Origin: Slackia piriformis YIT 12062
GTDB taxonomy: Bacteria > Actinomycetota > Coriobacteriia > Coriobacteriales > Eggerthellaceae
Direction: 5' to 3'
Assembly: GCF_000296445.1 (NCBI RefSeq)
Contig: NZ_JH815198.1
Location: 1,489,114 to 1,553,113, forward strand
DNA length: 64,000 bases
In this document: positions 42,676-51,539 of the stretch, one piece after another
Layout of the letters: every line of letters begins with the position of its first letter
Position numbering within the stretch: the first letter of the stretch is position 1
Made by a program: the position numbers and the translations under genes
Notes under the pieces: model-generated
Databases searched by the model: none
What the model saw: only the letters and a program-made list of their open reading frames with translations
What the model was told of the DNA's origin: nothing

Positions 42676-43671
42676 TTACTTCAAGGTAGCGTACATGACA
42701 GCCTTGATGGTGTGCATGCGGTTCTCAGCCTCGTCGAAGACCTTGGACTGCTTGGACTCGAAGACCTCGTCGGAAACTTCCATCTCGGTGAGACCGAACT
42801 GCTCAGCCTTCTCAGCGCCAATGACGGTGTTGGTGTCATGGAATGCGGGGAGGCAGTGCAGGAAGATAGCGTCATCATTAGCGTAGGACATGACTTCCTT
42901 GGTAACGCGATACGGCTCGAGGTTCTTGATGCGCTCAGCCCAAACCTCGTCGGGATCGCCCATGGAAACCCAAACGTCAGCGTAGATGACGTCAGCGCCG
43001 GTGCAAGCTTCCTTCACGTCAGCGGTCAGCTTGACGGTTGCGCCGTGCTCAGCAGCGATAGCCTTGCACTCTTCGACGAGCTCAGCGTCGGGCCAGTTGG
43101 TCTCGGGAGCGCAGCCGACGAAGTTCATGCCAAGCTTAGCGCAGACAACCATCATGGAACGAGCAACGTTGTTAGCAGCGTCAGCCATGAAGACGACAGT
43201 GCGGCCCTTGAGATCGTAGTTGAAGTTCTCCTGCATGGTGAGAACGTCAGCGAGCATCTGAGTGGGATGCCATGCGTCGGTCAGACCATTCCAGACAGGA
43301 ACGCCAGCGTTTGCGCCGAGCTCCTCGACGTCAGCCTGAGCGAAGCCGCGGAACTCGATGCCGTCATACATGCGGCCAAGAACGCGAGCGGTGTCCTCGA
43401 TGGACTCCTTCTTGCCCATCTGGGAGCTGCCGGGATCGAGATAGGTCACGCCCATGCCGAGATCCATGCCGCCAACCTCAAATGCGCAGCGGGTACGGGT
43501 AGAGGTCTTCTGGAACAGAAGAACGATGTTCTTGCCCTCGAGGTAACGATGGGGAACACCAGCACGCTTCATGTCCTTGAAGTTCTTGGAGAGCTTGAGC
43601 AGGTACTCAATCTCTTCCGTGGTGAAGTCAAGGAGACGAATGAAGTTGCGACCGCTAAGATTGACACCCAT
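42676..43671 (-). CDS. arcB: Ornithine carbamoyltransferase, catabolic
   Basis: A 331-residue enzyme. The carbamoyl phosphate motif FQKTSTRTR, the HPTQMLADVLT motif and the ornithine-site HCLPAFHD are all intact. In this operon it runs toward carbamoyl phosphate formation from citrulline. Of two possible starts, ATG at 43671 has AAAGGATGG at a good distance; the ATG at 43680 touches the ribosome site. It lies between arcA and arcC. Another argF for synthesis is not in the window. Confidence 0.96.
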   Translation of the reverse strand: MGVNLSGRNFIRLLDFTTEEIEYLLKLSKNFKDMKRAGVPHRYLEGKNIVLLFQKTSTRTRCAFEVGGMDLGMGVTYLDPGSSQMGKKESIEDTARVLGRMYDGIEFRGFAQADVEELGANAGVPVWNGLTDAWHPTQMLADVLTMQENFNYDLKGRTVVFMADAANNVARSMMVVCAKLGMNFVGCAPETNWPDAELVEECKAIAAEHGATVKLTADVKEACTGADVIYADVWVSMGDPDEVWAERIKNLEPYRVTKEVMSYANDDAIFLHCLPAFHDTNTVIGAEKAEQFGLTEMEVSDEVFESKQSKVFDEAENRMHTIKAVMYATLK

Positions 43672-43739
43672 TTTGTCCATCCTTTCTTACTAGAGACCTC
43701 CCATATAGGTCTCTAAAACGGCAAAGTAAAGAGAATAAT

Positions 43740-43768
43740 GCGACCCCGCTATTCACGGGCGGGGTCGC
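43740..43768 (-). terminator. Intercistronic hairpin between arcA and arcB
   Basis: GCGACCCCGC pairs with GCGGGGTCGC around a nine-base loop. On the minus strand the stem is followed by ATTATTC, the same base pattern as after the arcC hairpin, not by a T tract. Partial termination or mRNA protection would give more arcA than downstream product. Confidence 0.6.
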
Positions 43769-43776
43769 GATAATTG

Positions 43777-45015
43777 TTAGAGGTCCTCGCGCTGGAACGG
43801 CATGCTCATGCAACGCGGGCCGCCACGACCACGGGACAGCTCAGCGGAAGGCATAACCAGAAGATCCAGACCCTCTTTGTAGAGAACGTCGTTCGTGACG
43901 TTGTTGCGCTGGTAGACAACGATCTGACCAGGCTGGATGCAAAGCGTGTTGGAACCGTCGTTCCACTGCTCGCGAGCAGCTGCGATCGGGTCGCCACCGC
44001 CGCAGGGAATCAGCTTGACGCCGTCAACGCCGAGAGCGTAGTCGAGAATCTTCTCGAGAGAATCGGTGTGCTCTTTGACCTCGATTTCGCCCTCGTGTGC
44101 GCCCTTGGTGATTTCAAAGACGCGCAGCGTGCCCATGATTGCGGGATGGATGGTGAATTTATCCATATCAATCTGGGTAAAGACGGTGTCAAGGTGCATC
44201 ATTGCACGGTTGTTAGGAATGTCGAAGGCGAAGATTTTCTCAATCAGGCAGCCCTCGGTCTTCCAGAAGATGTTCTGAGCAATCTGCTCAATAGCAGCAG
44301 CCTGGGTACGCTGAGAGATACCGATGGCCAAAGCCGTCTTGCTCAGGTTCAGGATATCGCCACCTTCGATGCTGAACTTGGCATCGCGGTTGTACCACAA
44401 TGCGGTTCCTGCATACTCGGGATGACGGGTAAAGACATACTTGCCGTACAGCGTCTCGCGGTTACGAGTGACGGAGTACATATGGTTCAGGCTGACGCCC
44501 TCACCGACAGTCGCGAACGGGTCGCGGGTGAAGTACAGGTTCGGCATGGGGTCGATGACCAGATCGGACTGCTCACCGGAGAATGCCATGGATTCGAAGT
44601 CGAGCGCCGTGGGCATGTCGATTTCGGATTTGGCGATACCAGCCATGGTCTTCTTGACGAACTCGAAGTTATCTTCGATGGATTCCAGGTATTCGCGAAC
44701 AACCTGAACCATTGCCTTGCCGCCCTTGATGTCGGCCTCGGCGAGATACTCCTCCAAGAAATCCTGGCGAGCGGTCGGGTCGGCATCGAAAGCCTCGGCA
44801 ACCAGCTTCTCGAGGTAGAGAACCTCGACACCCTGCTCGCGCATAAGCTCGGCAAAGCGGTCATGCTCAGCCTGAGCAACTTCCAAGAACGGCACGTCGT
44901 CAAACAGCAGACGCTCGAGCTCGAACGGCGGAAGGTTCAGCAATTCATCACCAGGACGGTGAAGGCAAACCTGCTTAAGCTTGCCAATTTCGCTCGTTAC
45001 ATGAATACCCTTCAT
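43777..45015 (-). CDS. arcA: Arginine deiminase
   Basis: A 412-residue enzyme that converts arginine to citrulline and ammonia, the first step of the pathway. The catalytic Cys is in GRGGPRCMSMPFQRED near the C-terminus; YFTRDPFATVG, IEGGDILNLS and MMHLDTVFTQID carry the other active-site residues (Asp, Glu, His). The ATG at 45015 has an AAGGAGG site. It is the first gene of the operon. Upstream lies a long AT-rich region that probably holds the control sites. Confidence 0.97.
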   Translation of the reverse strand: MKGIHVTSEIGKLKQVCLHRPGDELLNLPPFELERLLFDDVPFLEVAQAEHDRFAELMREQGVEVLYLEKLVAEAFDADPTARQDFLEEYLAEADIKGGKAMVQVVREYLESIEDNFEFVKKTMAGIAKSEIDMPTALDFESMAFSGEQSDLVIDPMPNLYFTRDPFATVGEGVSLNHMYSVTRNRETLYGKYVFTRHPEYAGTALWYNRDAKFSIEGGDILNLSKTALAIGISQRTQAAAIEQIAQNIFWKTEGCLIEKIFAFDIPNNRAMMHLDTVFTQIDMDKFTIHPAIMGTLRVFEITKGAHEGEIEVKEHTDSLEKILDYALGVDGVKLIPCGGGDPIAAAREQWNDGSNTLCIQPGQIVVYQRNNVTNDVLYKEGLDLLVMPSAELSRGRGGPRCMSMPFQREDL

Positions 45016-45707
45016 GTGAGCCTCCTTTTTTCCTCTCTCTTGTCGGTCTTCCCAAATCCGACTAAGTCATCATCGCCCCCATCGCACAAAATTGCAAGTC
45101 TTTTTTTTACCTCATTGAACTGGGGAAACTCACTTTTTTGTATCTTATTTGACATTTATCCAAAACTTAATATTTTCAAACGCCTTATTGAGGCTAATTC
45201 GCGCTAATTTGAATCAAATTTTTTGCTATTCACTAAATTCCGTCGATACATCTAAAATTAATCAACAGTTTTACGTGATGAGTGATTTTCGGTTTTACAC
45301 AACTCATGCATATATGCATTTTTTTACGGATAATTCTCTTTTGTCTGCCATACTATTCATTTTATGCTGGTTTTTCTGCATATTGTTTTTATATAATGCA
45401 TATATTTACTTTAGTATGCATTTACATATAAATGAAGCCGGGATCTTCGCAATCGAAAAAAGACCGACTCAGAAAATGCGAAATGGCCTCTTTTCTCTTC
45501 GCGATGTCCCTTTGCCGTCGCAAGGCAAAACCCTTTGCGAAGATGATGAAAAGAATTTCTTTTATTCATTTATGTGCGAAAGAGAGGGATTCGGCAAACG
45601 GTTATATATACCTTGCTCGGTGCAGACGACCCGCAAGCATGTGTACGGACAGAAGAAGGAGCCACACGCTGCTGCAATATCCGACCACGCTGCATCAACG
45701 TAAAAGA
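45016..45707. promoter_or_regulatory. AT-rich region upstream of arcA with TGCAT motifs
   Basis: About 690 bases; 45090-45440 is markedly A+T rich. It includes a perfect 14-base palindrome ATGCATATATGCAT (45306-45319) and further TGCAT copies near 45377, 45398 and 45416. These could be sites for a transcription factor such as ArgR or a Crp/Fnr-type protein, but they do not match a consensus I can be sure of. A plus-strand open frame of up to 184 codons crosses it; it has no ribosome site and changes base composition midway, so I do not call it a gene. Confidence 0.4.
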
Positions 45708-45791
45708 CCGCCTGGGACAAACCGCGTCTTTCGAGTCTGGGTTTTCATTTCTAAATCCAGACTCGAAAGACGCGGCTCAAAGCCCAGGCGG
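45708..45791. repeat. Nested perfect inverted repeat (84 bases)
   Basis: The inner arms CCGCGTCTTTCGAGTCTGG (45722-45740) and 45757-45775 are exact reverse complements over 19 bases around a 16-base A/T-rich loop. Outer arms CCGCCTGGG (45708-45716) and CCCAGGCGG (45783-45791) extend the stem after small internal loops. No T tract follows on either strand. Confidence 0.8.
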
Positions 45792-45849
45792 CCCTGACGT
45801 GCGATATCGTGCATAAATCAAGCTTGCGAATGCGCCCGATACAAAGACA

Positions 45850-45884
45850 GAGGGTTCTGTTCCCCTCCTATTAACAGAACCCTC
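45850..45884 (-). terminator. Perfect 12-bp hairpin downstream of recR
   Basis: GAGGGTTCTGTT (45850-45861) pairs with AACAGAACCCTC (45873-45884) around an 11-base loop. On the minus strand TGTCTTTG follows, a weak T tract. It is the likely end of the dnaX-ybaB-recR transcript. Between it and the recR stop there is nothing else recognisable. Confidence 0.6.
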
Positions 45885-46044
45885 ATCCTTACCGAAGCTA
45901 TTTCGCCTCTGTAATATACAAGCATTGTACTCTTTCGCCTGGGAAAAAGATACCAATTCTCCCCGGCAGAAGACGCCTTCCTTGCCCCGAATACTACGCG
46001 AGACCGTTTTCAATAAAGGACGCCGGAAACTTCGGACGCCATCC

Positions 46045-46641
46045 TTACAAGACGCGCCGGCTTTCTATAGCCCTGCCCAGCGTGATCTCGTCCGCGAACT
46101 CAAGATCGCCCCCGACGGGCAAACCGCTTGCGAGCCTTGTCACCTCGACTCCCAGAGGCTTGATAAGTCGCGCCAAATACGCCGCGGTAGTCTCCCCTTC
46201 AACATTGGGATTCGTCGCAATCAGGACCTCCTTTACCTCCCCGCTTGCGAGGCGCTGCATGAGTTCGGCAATATGAAGGTCATCAGGGCCGATGCCGTCC
46301 ATAGGAGACAAAGCGCCTCCTAGCACATGGTATGTGCCGAAAAAAACCGCCGTCCGTTCTATAGCCGCAATATCGCGCGGCTCGCTTACCACGCATATGG
46401 CCGAAGCGTCCCTTTTCGCCGAAGAGCATATTTCGCATAGCTCGTCTTCGGCGTAGTTGAAACATCTCGAGCAAAAATGCACCGTTTCCTTCACTTCGAC
46501 GATGGCCTCGGCAAGACGCAGCACGGTCTCTCGATCGGAATTAAGCATCCAATACGCAATTCGCTGAGCGCTTTTCGGGCCTATGCCCGGCATGCGTTCG
46601 AGCTCGTCGAGCAGCCTCTGGATGGCGGGAGCAGATTCCAC
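46045..46641 (-). CDS. recR: Recombination mediator RecR
   Basis: A 198-residue protein that works with RecO/RecF to load RecA at gaps. It has the N-terminal helix-hairpin-helix (LERMPGIGPKSAQRIAYWML), the four-Cys zinc finger CSRCFNYAEDELCEIC, the Toprim domain (ICVVSEPRDIAAIERT) and the ending GLPVGGDLEFADEITLGRA. The GTG start at 46641 has AGGA upstream, overlapping the ybaB stop region. dnaX-ybaB-recR is a widely conserved gene order. Confidence 0.97.
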   Translation of the reverse strand: MESAPAIQRLLDELERMPGIGPKSAQRIAYWMLNSDRETVLRLAEAIVEVKETVHFCSRCFNYAEDELCEICSSAKRDASAICVVSEPRDIAAIERTAVFFGTYHVLGGALSPMDGIGPDDLHIAELMQRLASGEVKEVLIATNPNVEGETTAAYLARLIKPLGVEVTRLASGLPVGGDLEFADEITLGRAIESRRVL

Positions 46642-46651
46642 GAACCGATTC

Positions 46652-46960
46652 CTACATCAAGCCCGGGATGTTCATGCCACCGGTCGCAGCATTAATGCGA
46701 GCAGAGCCCTGCGCGGAAACGGCGCGAAGAGCCTCGTTCACCGCAGCGGTGACAATGTCCTGCAGCATTTCGGTGTCTTCGGGATCGACGGCCGCAGGGT
46801 CGATGACGATGGACTGAATGGTCATGTCGCCCTGAGCAACGACCTTCACCATGCCGCCGCCAGCGGTTGCCTCGGCGGTCATGCTCTTGATCTCTTCCTG
46901 CGCTTTTGCAAGCTCGACCTGCATTTTCTGAGCTTGGCGCATCATTGCCTTCATATCCAT
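46652..46960 (-). CDS. ybaB: YbaB/EbfC family nucleoid-associated protein
   Basis: A 102-residue DNA-binding protein. It begins MDMKAMMRQAQKMQVELAKA, continues with the Gly-rich loop TAGGGMVKVVAQG and ends GGMNIPGLM, all typical of the family. The ATG at 46960 lies behind a strong AAAGGAG. It sits between dnaX and recR as in most bacteria. Confidence 0.96.
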   Translation of the reverse strand: MDMKAMMRQAQKMQVELAKAQEEIKSMTAEATAGGGMVKVVAQGDMTIQSIVIDPAAVDPEDTEMLQDIVTAAVNEALRAVSAQGSARINAATGGMNIPGLM

Positions 46961-47100
46961 GGCAAATCTCCTTTTCCATGTGCCGAGCGGCACGCATTTT
47001 TCTTCTCTCACCGCAGCGCACAGCACGCTGCGACCGAAAGCCTATCATACCGAAGAGGTCAAACGCACCGCTCGCCCGCGATGACGAATAATAAATCGAA

Positions 47101-50100
47101 TTACTCCTCCTGCACGCTGTCGAACGAAACGCCGAACGAGCCGAATATGTCAGCGACGTCCATTTCGTTGCCGTGCGAGAGACCGCTTGCAGAAAACACC
47201 TGCTCGTCAGGTTTTTGAGCTCCGATTCCTGCAGGCATGGGACGTGAGGCGAACGGATTTGGTCGCGCAGGCACGGCACCAAACGAAGCGACAGCAACGG
47301 TATCCGCCGATTCGGCGCCCGCTCCCATGGGGGACGCTGCGGCACCCGCCTCTCTCGGAGAAGAGAACGCCGTGCCCGCTGCATCGCGTTCCGCAGCGCC
47401 ATCTTGGCCTGAAGCTTCTGCCCCTGCATCAGCGTTTTCGGCAACGCCGCGCGAATACGCGGCATCCGTTGCATTCTGCGATGAAGAGCCGCCCGCGCAA
47501 ACAACTTGAGAACCAGCCGGCTCCTGGGAAAGAGCGGGCGTGTTCGATTGCGAAGCATCAACGCCTCGCTCGGGCCAGCCCTTCGGATCGATCATCCCCT
47601 TATGCCGCTTTTTCGGTTGAGGCATCGAATCGAACCCGAGTTTTTTGCCCACAATGTACGGGTCAACAGGCTCAGGACCTGCTACGCCCAAAACGACACG
47701 ACCATCCGAGCCGGATGGAACCTCAAAGGCGGCATCCGTCGATTCGGCCGAACCGAAAGACGCAGAAGATGCCGGAGAGGCTGGCTCTTTCTGAGGTACT
47801 TCTTGAGACGCATCGAGCGAGTCTGCAGCATCCCATGGTGCGCGATATGCAGGAGCAGGCGATTCGGCCAGCGCGACGCCCTCTTCCGGTGCCTCCTGTT
47901 CACCATACGAAAACGCGTCCGCATCATCGTAGGGAACCACGTCGTCTGCGTACGAGGCAACATCTGCGTCCGTATACGGAACCCGATCGTCGTCTTCATA
48001 CGAAGGAGCGCCGCCGAACGATGTCGGCGCAGAAGAAGCCGGCGCCTGGCCGCCCTGCCCAAACCCCTGGCCACCTGCAGCGCGAGGAGCGAAGGCCGAA
48101 GCTGCCTGGATGACCTCGAAGGGAACGAAGCCGCCGAACGCCGCCTGCAAAGCCGCCGATGCCGCCTGGGCGAAATCAGGCTTTTGCGCAGCCGAGAAGG
48201 CGAACGTGTTCTCCTGGGAGAATTCTATGAGAAGCTTGGCACCGTCGGGAGAGACGCTCGCACGCGCGGAAAGAAGCAGGGCTCCATAAGCTGCCCGTTG
48301 ACGCTTAAGATCGGCTATGGCCGCCTTCCAGCAGCGCTGAAGCGCCGACGGGTCGGACAGTTTTGCCCTCACATCCGCAGAAGCCTCCCCGGAAGAAATC
48401 GGCGCATTCTGAGACAAGGCGGCAGCAGAAGCGTCCGAGCCTTCTCGGGAAAGCGCGGCCGACGAAGCGTCCCGAGCCCCATCGAAATGAGGCATGGAAA
48501 CGTCGCCGCCGCGAGCATCCGCGCGCAGAGCAAACTCCGGCGCAGAAACCGCCGTCGAGGAAGCCGCATACGCGCCCTCGGAAAACGCCGGAGGACGCGA
48601 CGCGGTCGCACCCGCCTGTCGAGCTGCCGCATTCGCAGCCCTGCGCTCTTCAAGCTTCGCCCGAAACGCCGCCGCCCTATCCATTGCCGCAGCAGCATGC
48701 ATCACCGTTGCGGGAGGAACGACCGCGGGCGATGCCTGAGATGGAACAGGACGCTGCTCGGGAGAGCGGAACCCCCCTGATACGGGGGGAACCGACGCCT
48801 GCATCTGCGGCGTCGTCTGAGGCTGCGAAATCTCGCGTCGAGCAGGCCCGCTCGACGCGGAGGCCGAAGAAGCGCGCATCATCATGGGATTGGGACCCTC
48901 TTCCTCGAAAGGACGAGACGCGTCACTGATCGATTTCTGGTCGCGAATGGGAGAAGCCGAACCCGCAGAAGACCGGACCGAAAGGCTCCCTGCAGATTCA
49001 TGGGGCCGCGAAGCCTCAACGCTGGTTGCGGCCGAGGAGGACAGCGAACCAGACGCAACAAGCTGTTCAAGAGCAGCAATACGCGCCGCGAGCGCTTCGA
49101 GAGTCAGGTCGCTTTCGGGACGGACCATGCGCGTGAGGGCGATTTCGAAAGAAAGACGAGGATTGGTCGATGTGCGCAATTCGTTGTTCAAATCCCCCAG
49201 AACGCGCAATACATACGACAGTCTGTCGGCTCCGAAAGCCTGGGCTTCCGCAGCCATGGAAGCGCGCGAAGCCTGAGGGGCATCCACCGCAAGGGCGCCA
49301 TCGGTCAGGCACAGCACATAGAGATCGCGTATATAGGCGGCCAGATCGCGGGCGAATCGCGCAAGATCGGCCCCGGTTTCAACGTACTCGGAAAGCCAGG
49401 TGAAGCACATGGCGGCATCGCGTTTCACGATGCCGTTCACGACCGTCGAAATATCGGTTGCATCAATGGAGCCAAGAACGCTTTGCGCGACCTCAAGCGT
49501 CACTTTTCCGCCGCCGAAGGCGATCAACTGTTCAAGGGTCGTGAGAGCGTCGCGCATTCCGCCCTGCGCGCGATGCGCGGCAAGGTCGAGCGCATCGCCT
49601 TCGAACTCCACTCCTTCGGCCATGCACACCGCACCAAGACGCGACACGATCTCGTCGTTGGAAAGACGATGGAAGTCGAAGCGCTGGCAACGCGAGTGAA
49701 TGGTTTCGGGAACCTTCTGGGGATCTGTGGTGCACAGGACGAAAACAACATGGCTCGGCGGCTCTTCGAGCGTCTTGAGAAGCGCATTGAACGCCGCCGT
49801 TGACAGCATGTGGACCTCGTCGATGATGTAGATCTTATAGCGCCCACGCGTGGGAGCGTATTGAACGCGCCCGATGATTTCTTCGCGCACGTTCTCTACA
49901 CCCGTACGGCTTGCGGCGTCGAGTTCGTTGACATCGGGGTGGTTCCCCTCGGCGATGGCAAGGCACTGTTCACACGTACCGTCGGGAGAAGGCGTGGGAC
50001 CGTGCTCGCACAGAAGCGCCTTGGCCAGCAAGCGAGCCGTGGTTGTTTTGCCCGTGCCTCGCGGCCCGCAAAACAGATACGCATGGCTGACCTTATCGGA

Positions 50101-50196
50101 CTCGATGGCGTTTTTCAGCGTGCGTTCGATATGGGTCTGCCCCACCACGTCCTCGAACGTCTGCGGACGATACTTTCTATACAATGCCTCTGCCAT
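47101..50196 (-). CDS. dnaX: DNA polymerase III subunits gamma and tau
   Basis: A 1031-residue clamp-loader subunit. The AAA+ part has the Walker A motif GPRGTGKTTTAR, the zinc-binding Cys set ending in GTCEQCLAI, the Walker B IIDEVHMLS and the sensor CTTDPQKVPETI. The clamp-loader core ends near residue 370. About 650 residues of Ala/Ser/Pro/Glu-rich sequence follow, with one ordered island near residues 660-740 (LQRCWKAAIADLKRQRAAYG), probably the tau domain that meets the polymerase. This is long for a dnaX product. No slippery A-rich frameshift site is evident. Start ATG 50196 follows GGAG at 10 bases. Confidence 0.96.
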   Translation of the reverse strand: MAEALYRKYRPQTFEDVVGQTHIERTLKNAIESDKVSHAYLFCGPRGTGKTTTARLLAKALLCEHGPTPSPDGTCEQCLAIAEGNHPDVNELDAASRTGVENVREEIIGRVQYAPTRGRYKIYIIDEVHMLSTAAFNALLKTLEEPPSHVVFVLCTTDPQKVPETIHSRCQRFDFHRLSNDEIVSRLGAVCMAEGVEFEGDALDLAAHRAQGGMRDALTTLEQLIAFGGGKVTLEVAQSVLGSIDATDISTVVNGIVKRDAAMCFTWLSEYVETGADLARFARDLAAYIRDLYVLCLTDGALAVDAPQASRASMAAEAQAFGADRLSYVLRVLGDLNNELRTSTNPRLSFEIALTRMVRPESDLTLEALAARIAALEQLVASGSLSSSAATSVEASRPHESAGSLSVRSSAGSASPIRDQKSISDASRPFEEEGPNPMMMRASSASASSGPARREISQPQTTPQMQASVPPVSGGFRSPEQRPVPSQASPAVVPPATVMHAAAAMDRAAAFRAKLEERRAANAAARQAGATASRPPAFSEGAYAASSTAVSAPEFALRADARGGDVSMPHFDGARDASSAALSREGSDASAAALSQNAPISSGEASADVRAKLSDPSALQRCWKAAIADLKRQRAAYGALLLSARASVSPDGAKLLIEFSQENTFAFSAAQKPDFAQAASAALQAAFGGFVPFEVIQAASAFAPRAAGGQGFGQGGQAPASSAPTSFGGAPSYEDDDRVPYTDADVASYADDVVPYDDADAFSYGEQEAPEEGVALAESPAPAYRAPWDAADSLDASQEVPQKEPASPASSASFGSAESTDAAFEVPSGSDGRVVLGVAGPEPVDPYIVGKKLGFDSMPQPKKRHKGMIDPKGWPERGVDASQSNTPALSQEPAGSQVVCAGGSSSQNATDAAYSRGVAENADAGAEASGQDGAAERDAAGTAFSSPREAGAAASPMGAGAESADTVAVASFGAVPARPNPFASRPMPAGIGAQKPDEQVFSASGLSHGNEMDVADIFGSFGVSFDSVQEE

Positions 50197-50452
50197 AGCG
50201 TTGCGTCTCCGATTTCCCTCGTTCGCACAAGTGTTTCACGACATTATAAGAGATAGAAAACGGCGTCGCGCATTCGCCACAGAACCGCTTGAAGCCGCCC
50301 GTCGGGCCTTGCACACCGCATGCACGGCCCACTTTCCGCACCGCGCATGCCGCCATCTGCGCCGGAAAGCTCATACGCCGCAACAGAAAAAGCCGCCGCG
50401 CATCATCGAGCGCAACGGCTTCGTCAGTCGTTTTAATCGGAAAGAACGCGAA

Positions 50453-51121
50453 CTACGCCTGTTCCTTTTTTTTCTTACGCGAGTTCATCGCAGCCTTGAT
50501 GGCACCGATAATCGCCGGCGCAACGGAAACAGCCACGATACCGAGCACAATGACCTCAAAGTGCTCTTGCACGAACGAAATGCCGCCGAAGAAGTATCCC
50601 ACCAAAACGAACGAAGTGACCCACGAAACGCCGCCTATAACGTTGAACAGGGTGAACTTGGCGAAGTTCATATGGCCGGTACCGGCAATAAACGGCGCGA
50701 ACGTGCGGAAAAACGGCATAAAGCGCGTAATGATGATGGTCAGGCCGCCGTATTTTGCGAAGAAATGATCGAGCTTGGCCATGCGCTCGGGGGTCAGGGC
50801 CTTCACCTTGCCCGAGTCGATGATGCGCGATCCGAAGAATCGAGCAATCCAGTAATTGGACGTATTACCCAAAATTGCTGCTGCGTAGAAGATGAACAGA
50901 GTGGCCCATATATTCAGGCCGCCGCCATCGGCAGAAAACACACCGGCCGCGAACAGCAGCGAGTCGCCAGGCAGAAACGGAAAGAACACTAAGCCCGTTT
51001 CAACGAAGACGATCAGGAAGAGGGGGCTGTAAACCCAAAACGGGCCCAAAGCCACAATCCATCCCGCAATGGCGCCACGGGGATCGGAAAGAAGGTTCAT
51101 GAAAAACTGAATGATTTCCAA
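50453..51121 (-). CDS. DedA family membrane protein
   Basis: A 222-residue protein of the DedA/SNARE-associated family with about five helices, needed for membrane homeostasis and, in some members, lipid carrier recycling. Characteristic are VETGLVFFPFLPGDSLLFAAG, GNTSNYWIARFFG and TRFMPFFRTFAPFIAG with the conserved Arg residues. The start is a TTG at 51121 (Leu-Glu-Ile-Ile) with AAAGG six bases upstream; an ATG eight codons later lacks such a site. Confidence 0.88.
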   Translation of the reverse strand: MEIIQFFMNLLSDPRGAIAGWIVALGPFWVYSPLFLIVFVETGLVFFPFLPGDSLLFAAGVFSADGGGLNIWATLFIFYAAAILGNTSNYWIARFFGSRIIDSGKVKALTPERMAKLDHFFAKYGGLTIIITRFMPFFRTFAPFIAGTGHMNFAKFTLFNVIGGVSWVTSFVLVGYFFGGISFVQEHFEVIVLGIVAVSVAPAIIGAIKAAMNSRKKKKEQA

Positions 51122-51325
51122 GGCAGACCTTTCGACTGGAAAGACACGAAGGCAACCGTACGAAGGAGAGCGCAACCAACCGAAACGAAACGATTGCGTG
51201 CTTCGTTGCATCATGAAAACAGCCCGAGGTCCCGAACGTGCAGCCGTACGCATAGCGCACGGCTGCGATGAAAACGGGACGCCTCAGGCCGTTGCGGTGT
51301 CGAGTTGCATTGCCGTAAAGGCTCA

Positions 51326-51430
51326 GTGCTACGGATAGGCATGGGCGCTCGTCAGCGGTCCCTTATGGCTGCTTCCTCCCGGACCTGACCAGGTTCGAAA
51401 CTTGGCGCCGCCCAAGCCCATCCGTAGCAC
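51326..51430 (-). ncRNA. ffs: Small signal recognition particle RNA (4.5S type)
   Basis: About 105 bases. On the minus strand the conserved apical part reads GGTCAGGTCCGGGAGGAAGC, followed by AGCC, the Ffh-binding domain. The ends GTGCTACGGATGGGC and GCCCATGCCTATCCGTAGCAC close the long hairpin. The exact ends are taken from that stem and may be off by a few bases. It lies just downstream of the last kinase gene. Confidence 0.95.
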
Positions 51431-51539
51431 TGGTTTTCGACATGGGAAGTATACCCGAAATATGCTCCGCTCCAAAAGCCGTCACGAAACCGTCACGTAT
51501 CGACGAAAGCGAGCCGAGCCGCAATAAACCATCGCCCGA

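Noticed and set aside
45149-45703. Plus-strand frame of 184 codons with a possible membrane helix upstream of arcA
   Set aside because: No ribosome site is present at any start, the apparent helix comes from T-rich DNA, and base composition changes within the frame.
47187-48780. Long plus-strand frames opposite the dnaX tail
   Set aside because: They consist of low-complexity Arg/Pro/Ser runs and mirror the Ala/Ser-rich tail of DnaX.
51240-51266. Hairpin GCAGCCGT with ACGGCTGC downstream of the SRP RNA
   Set aside because: The stem is only eight base pairs and no T tract follows, so I do not call it a terminator.
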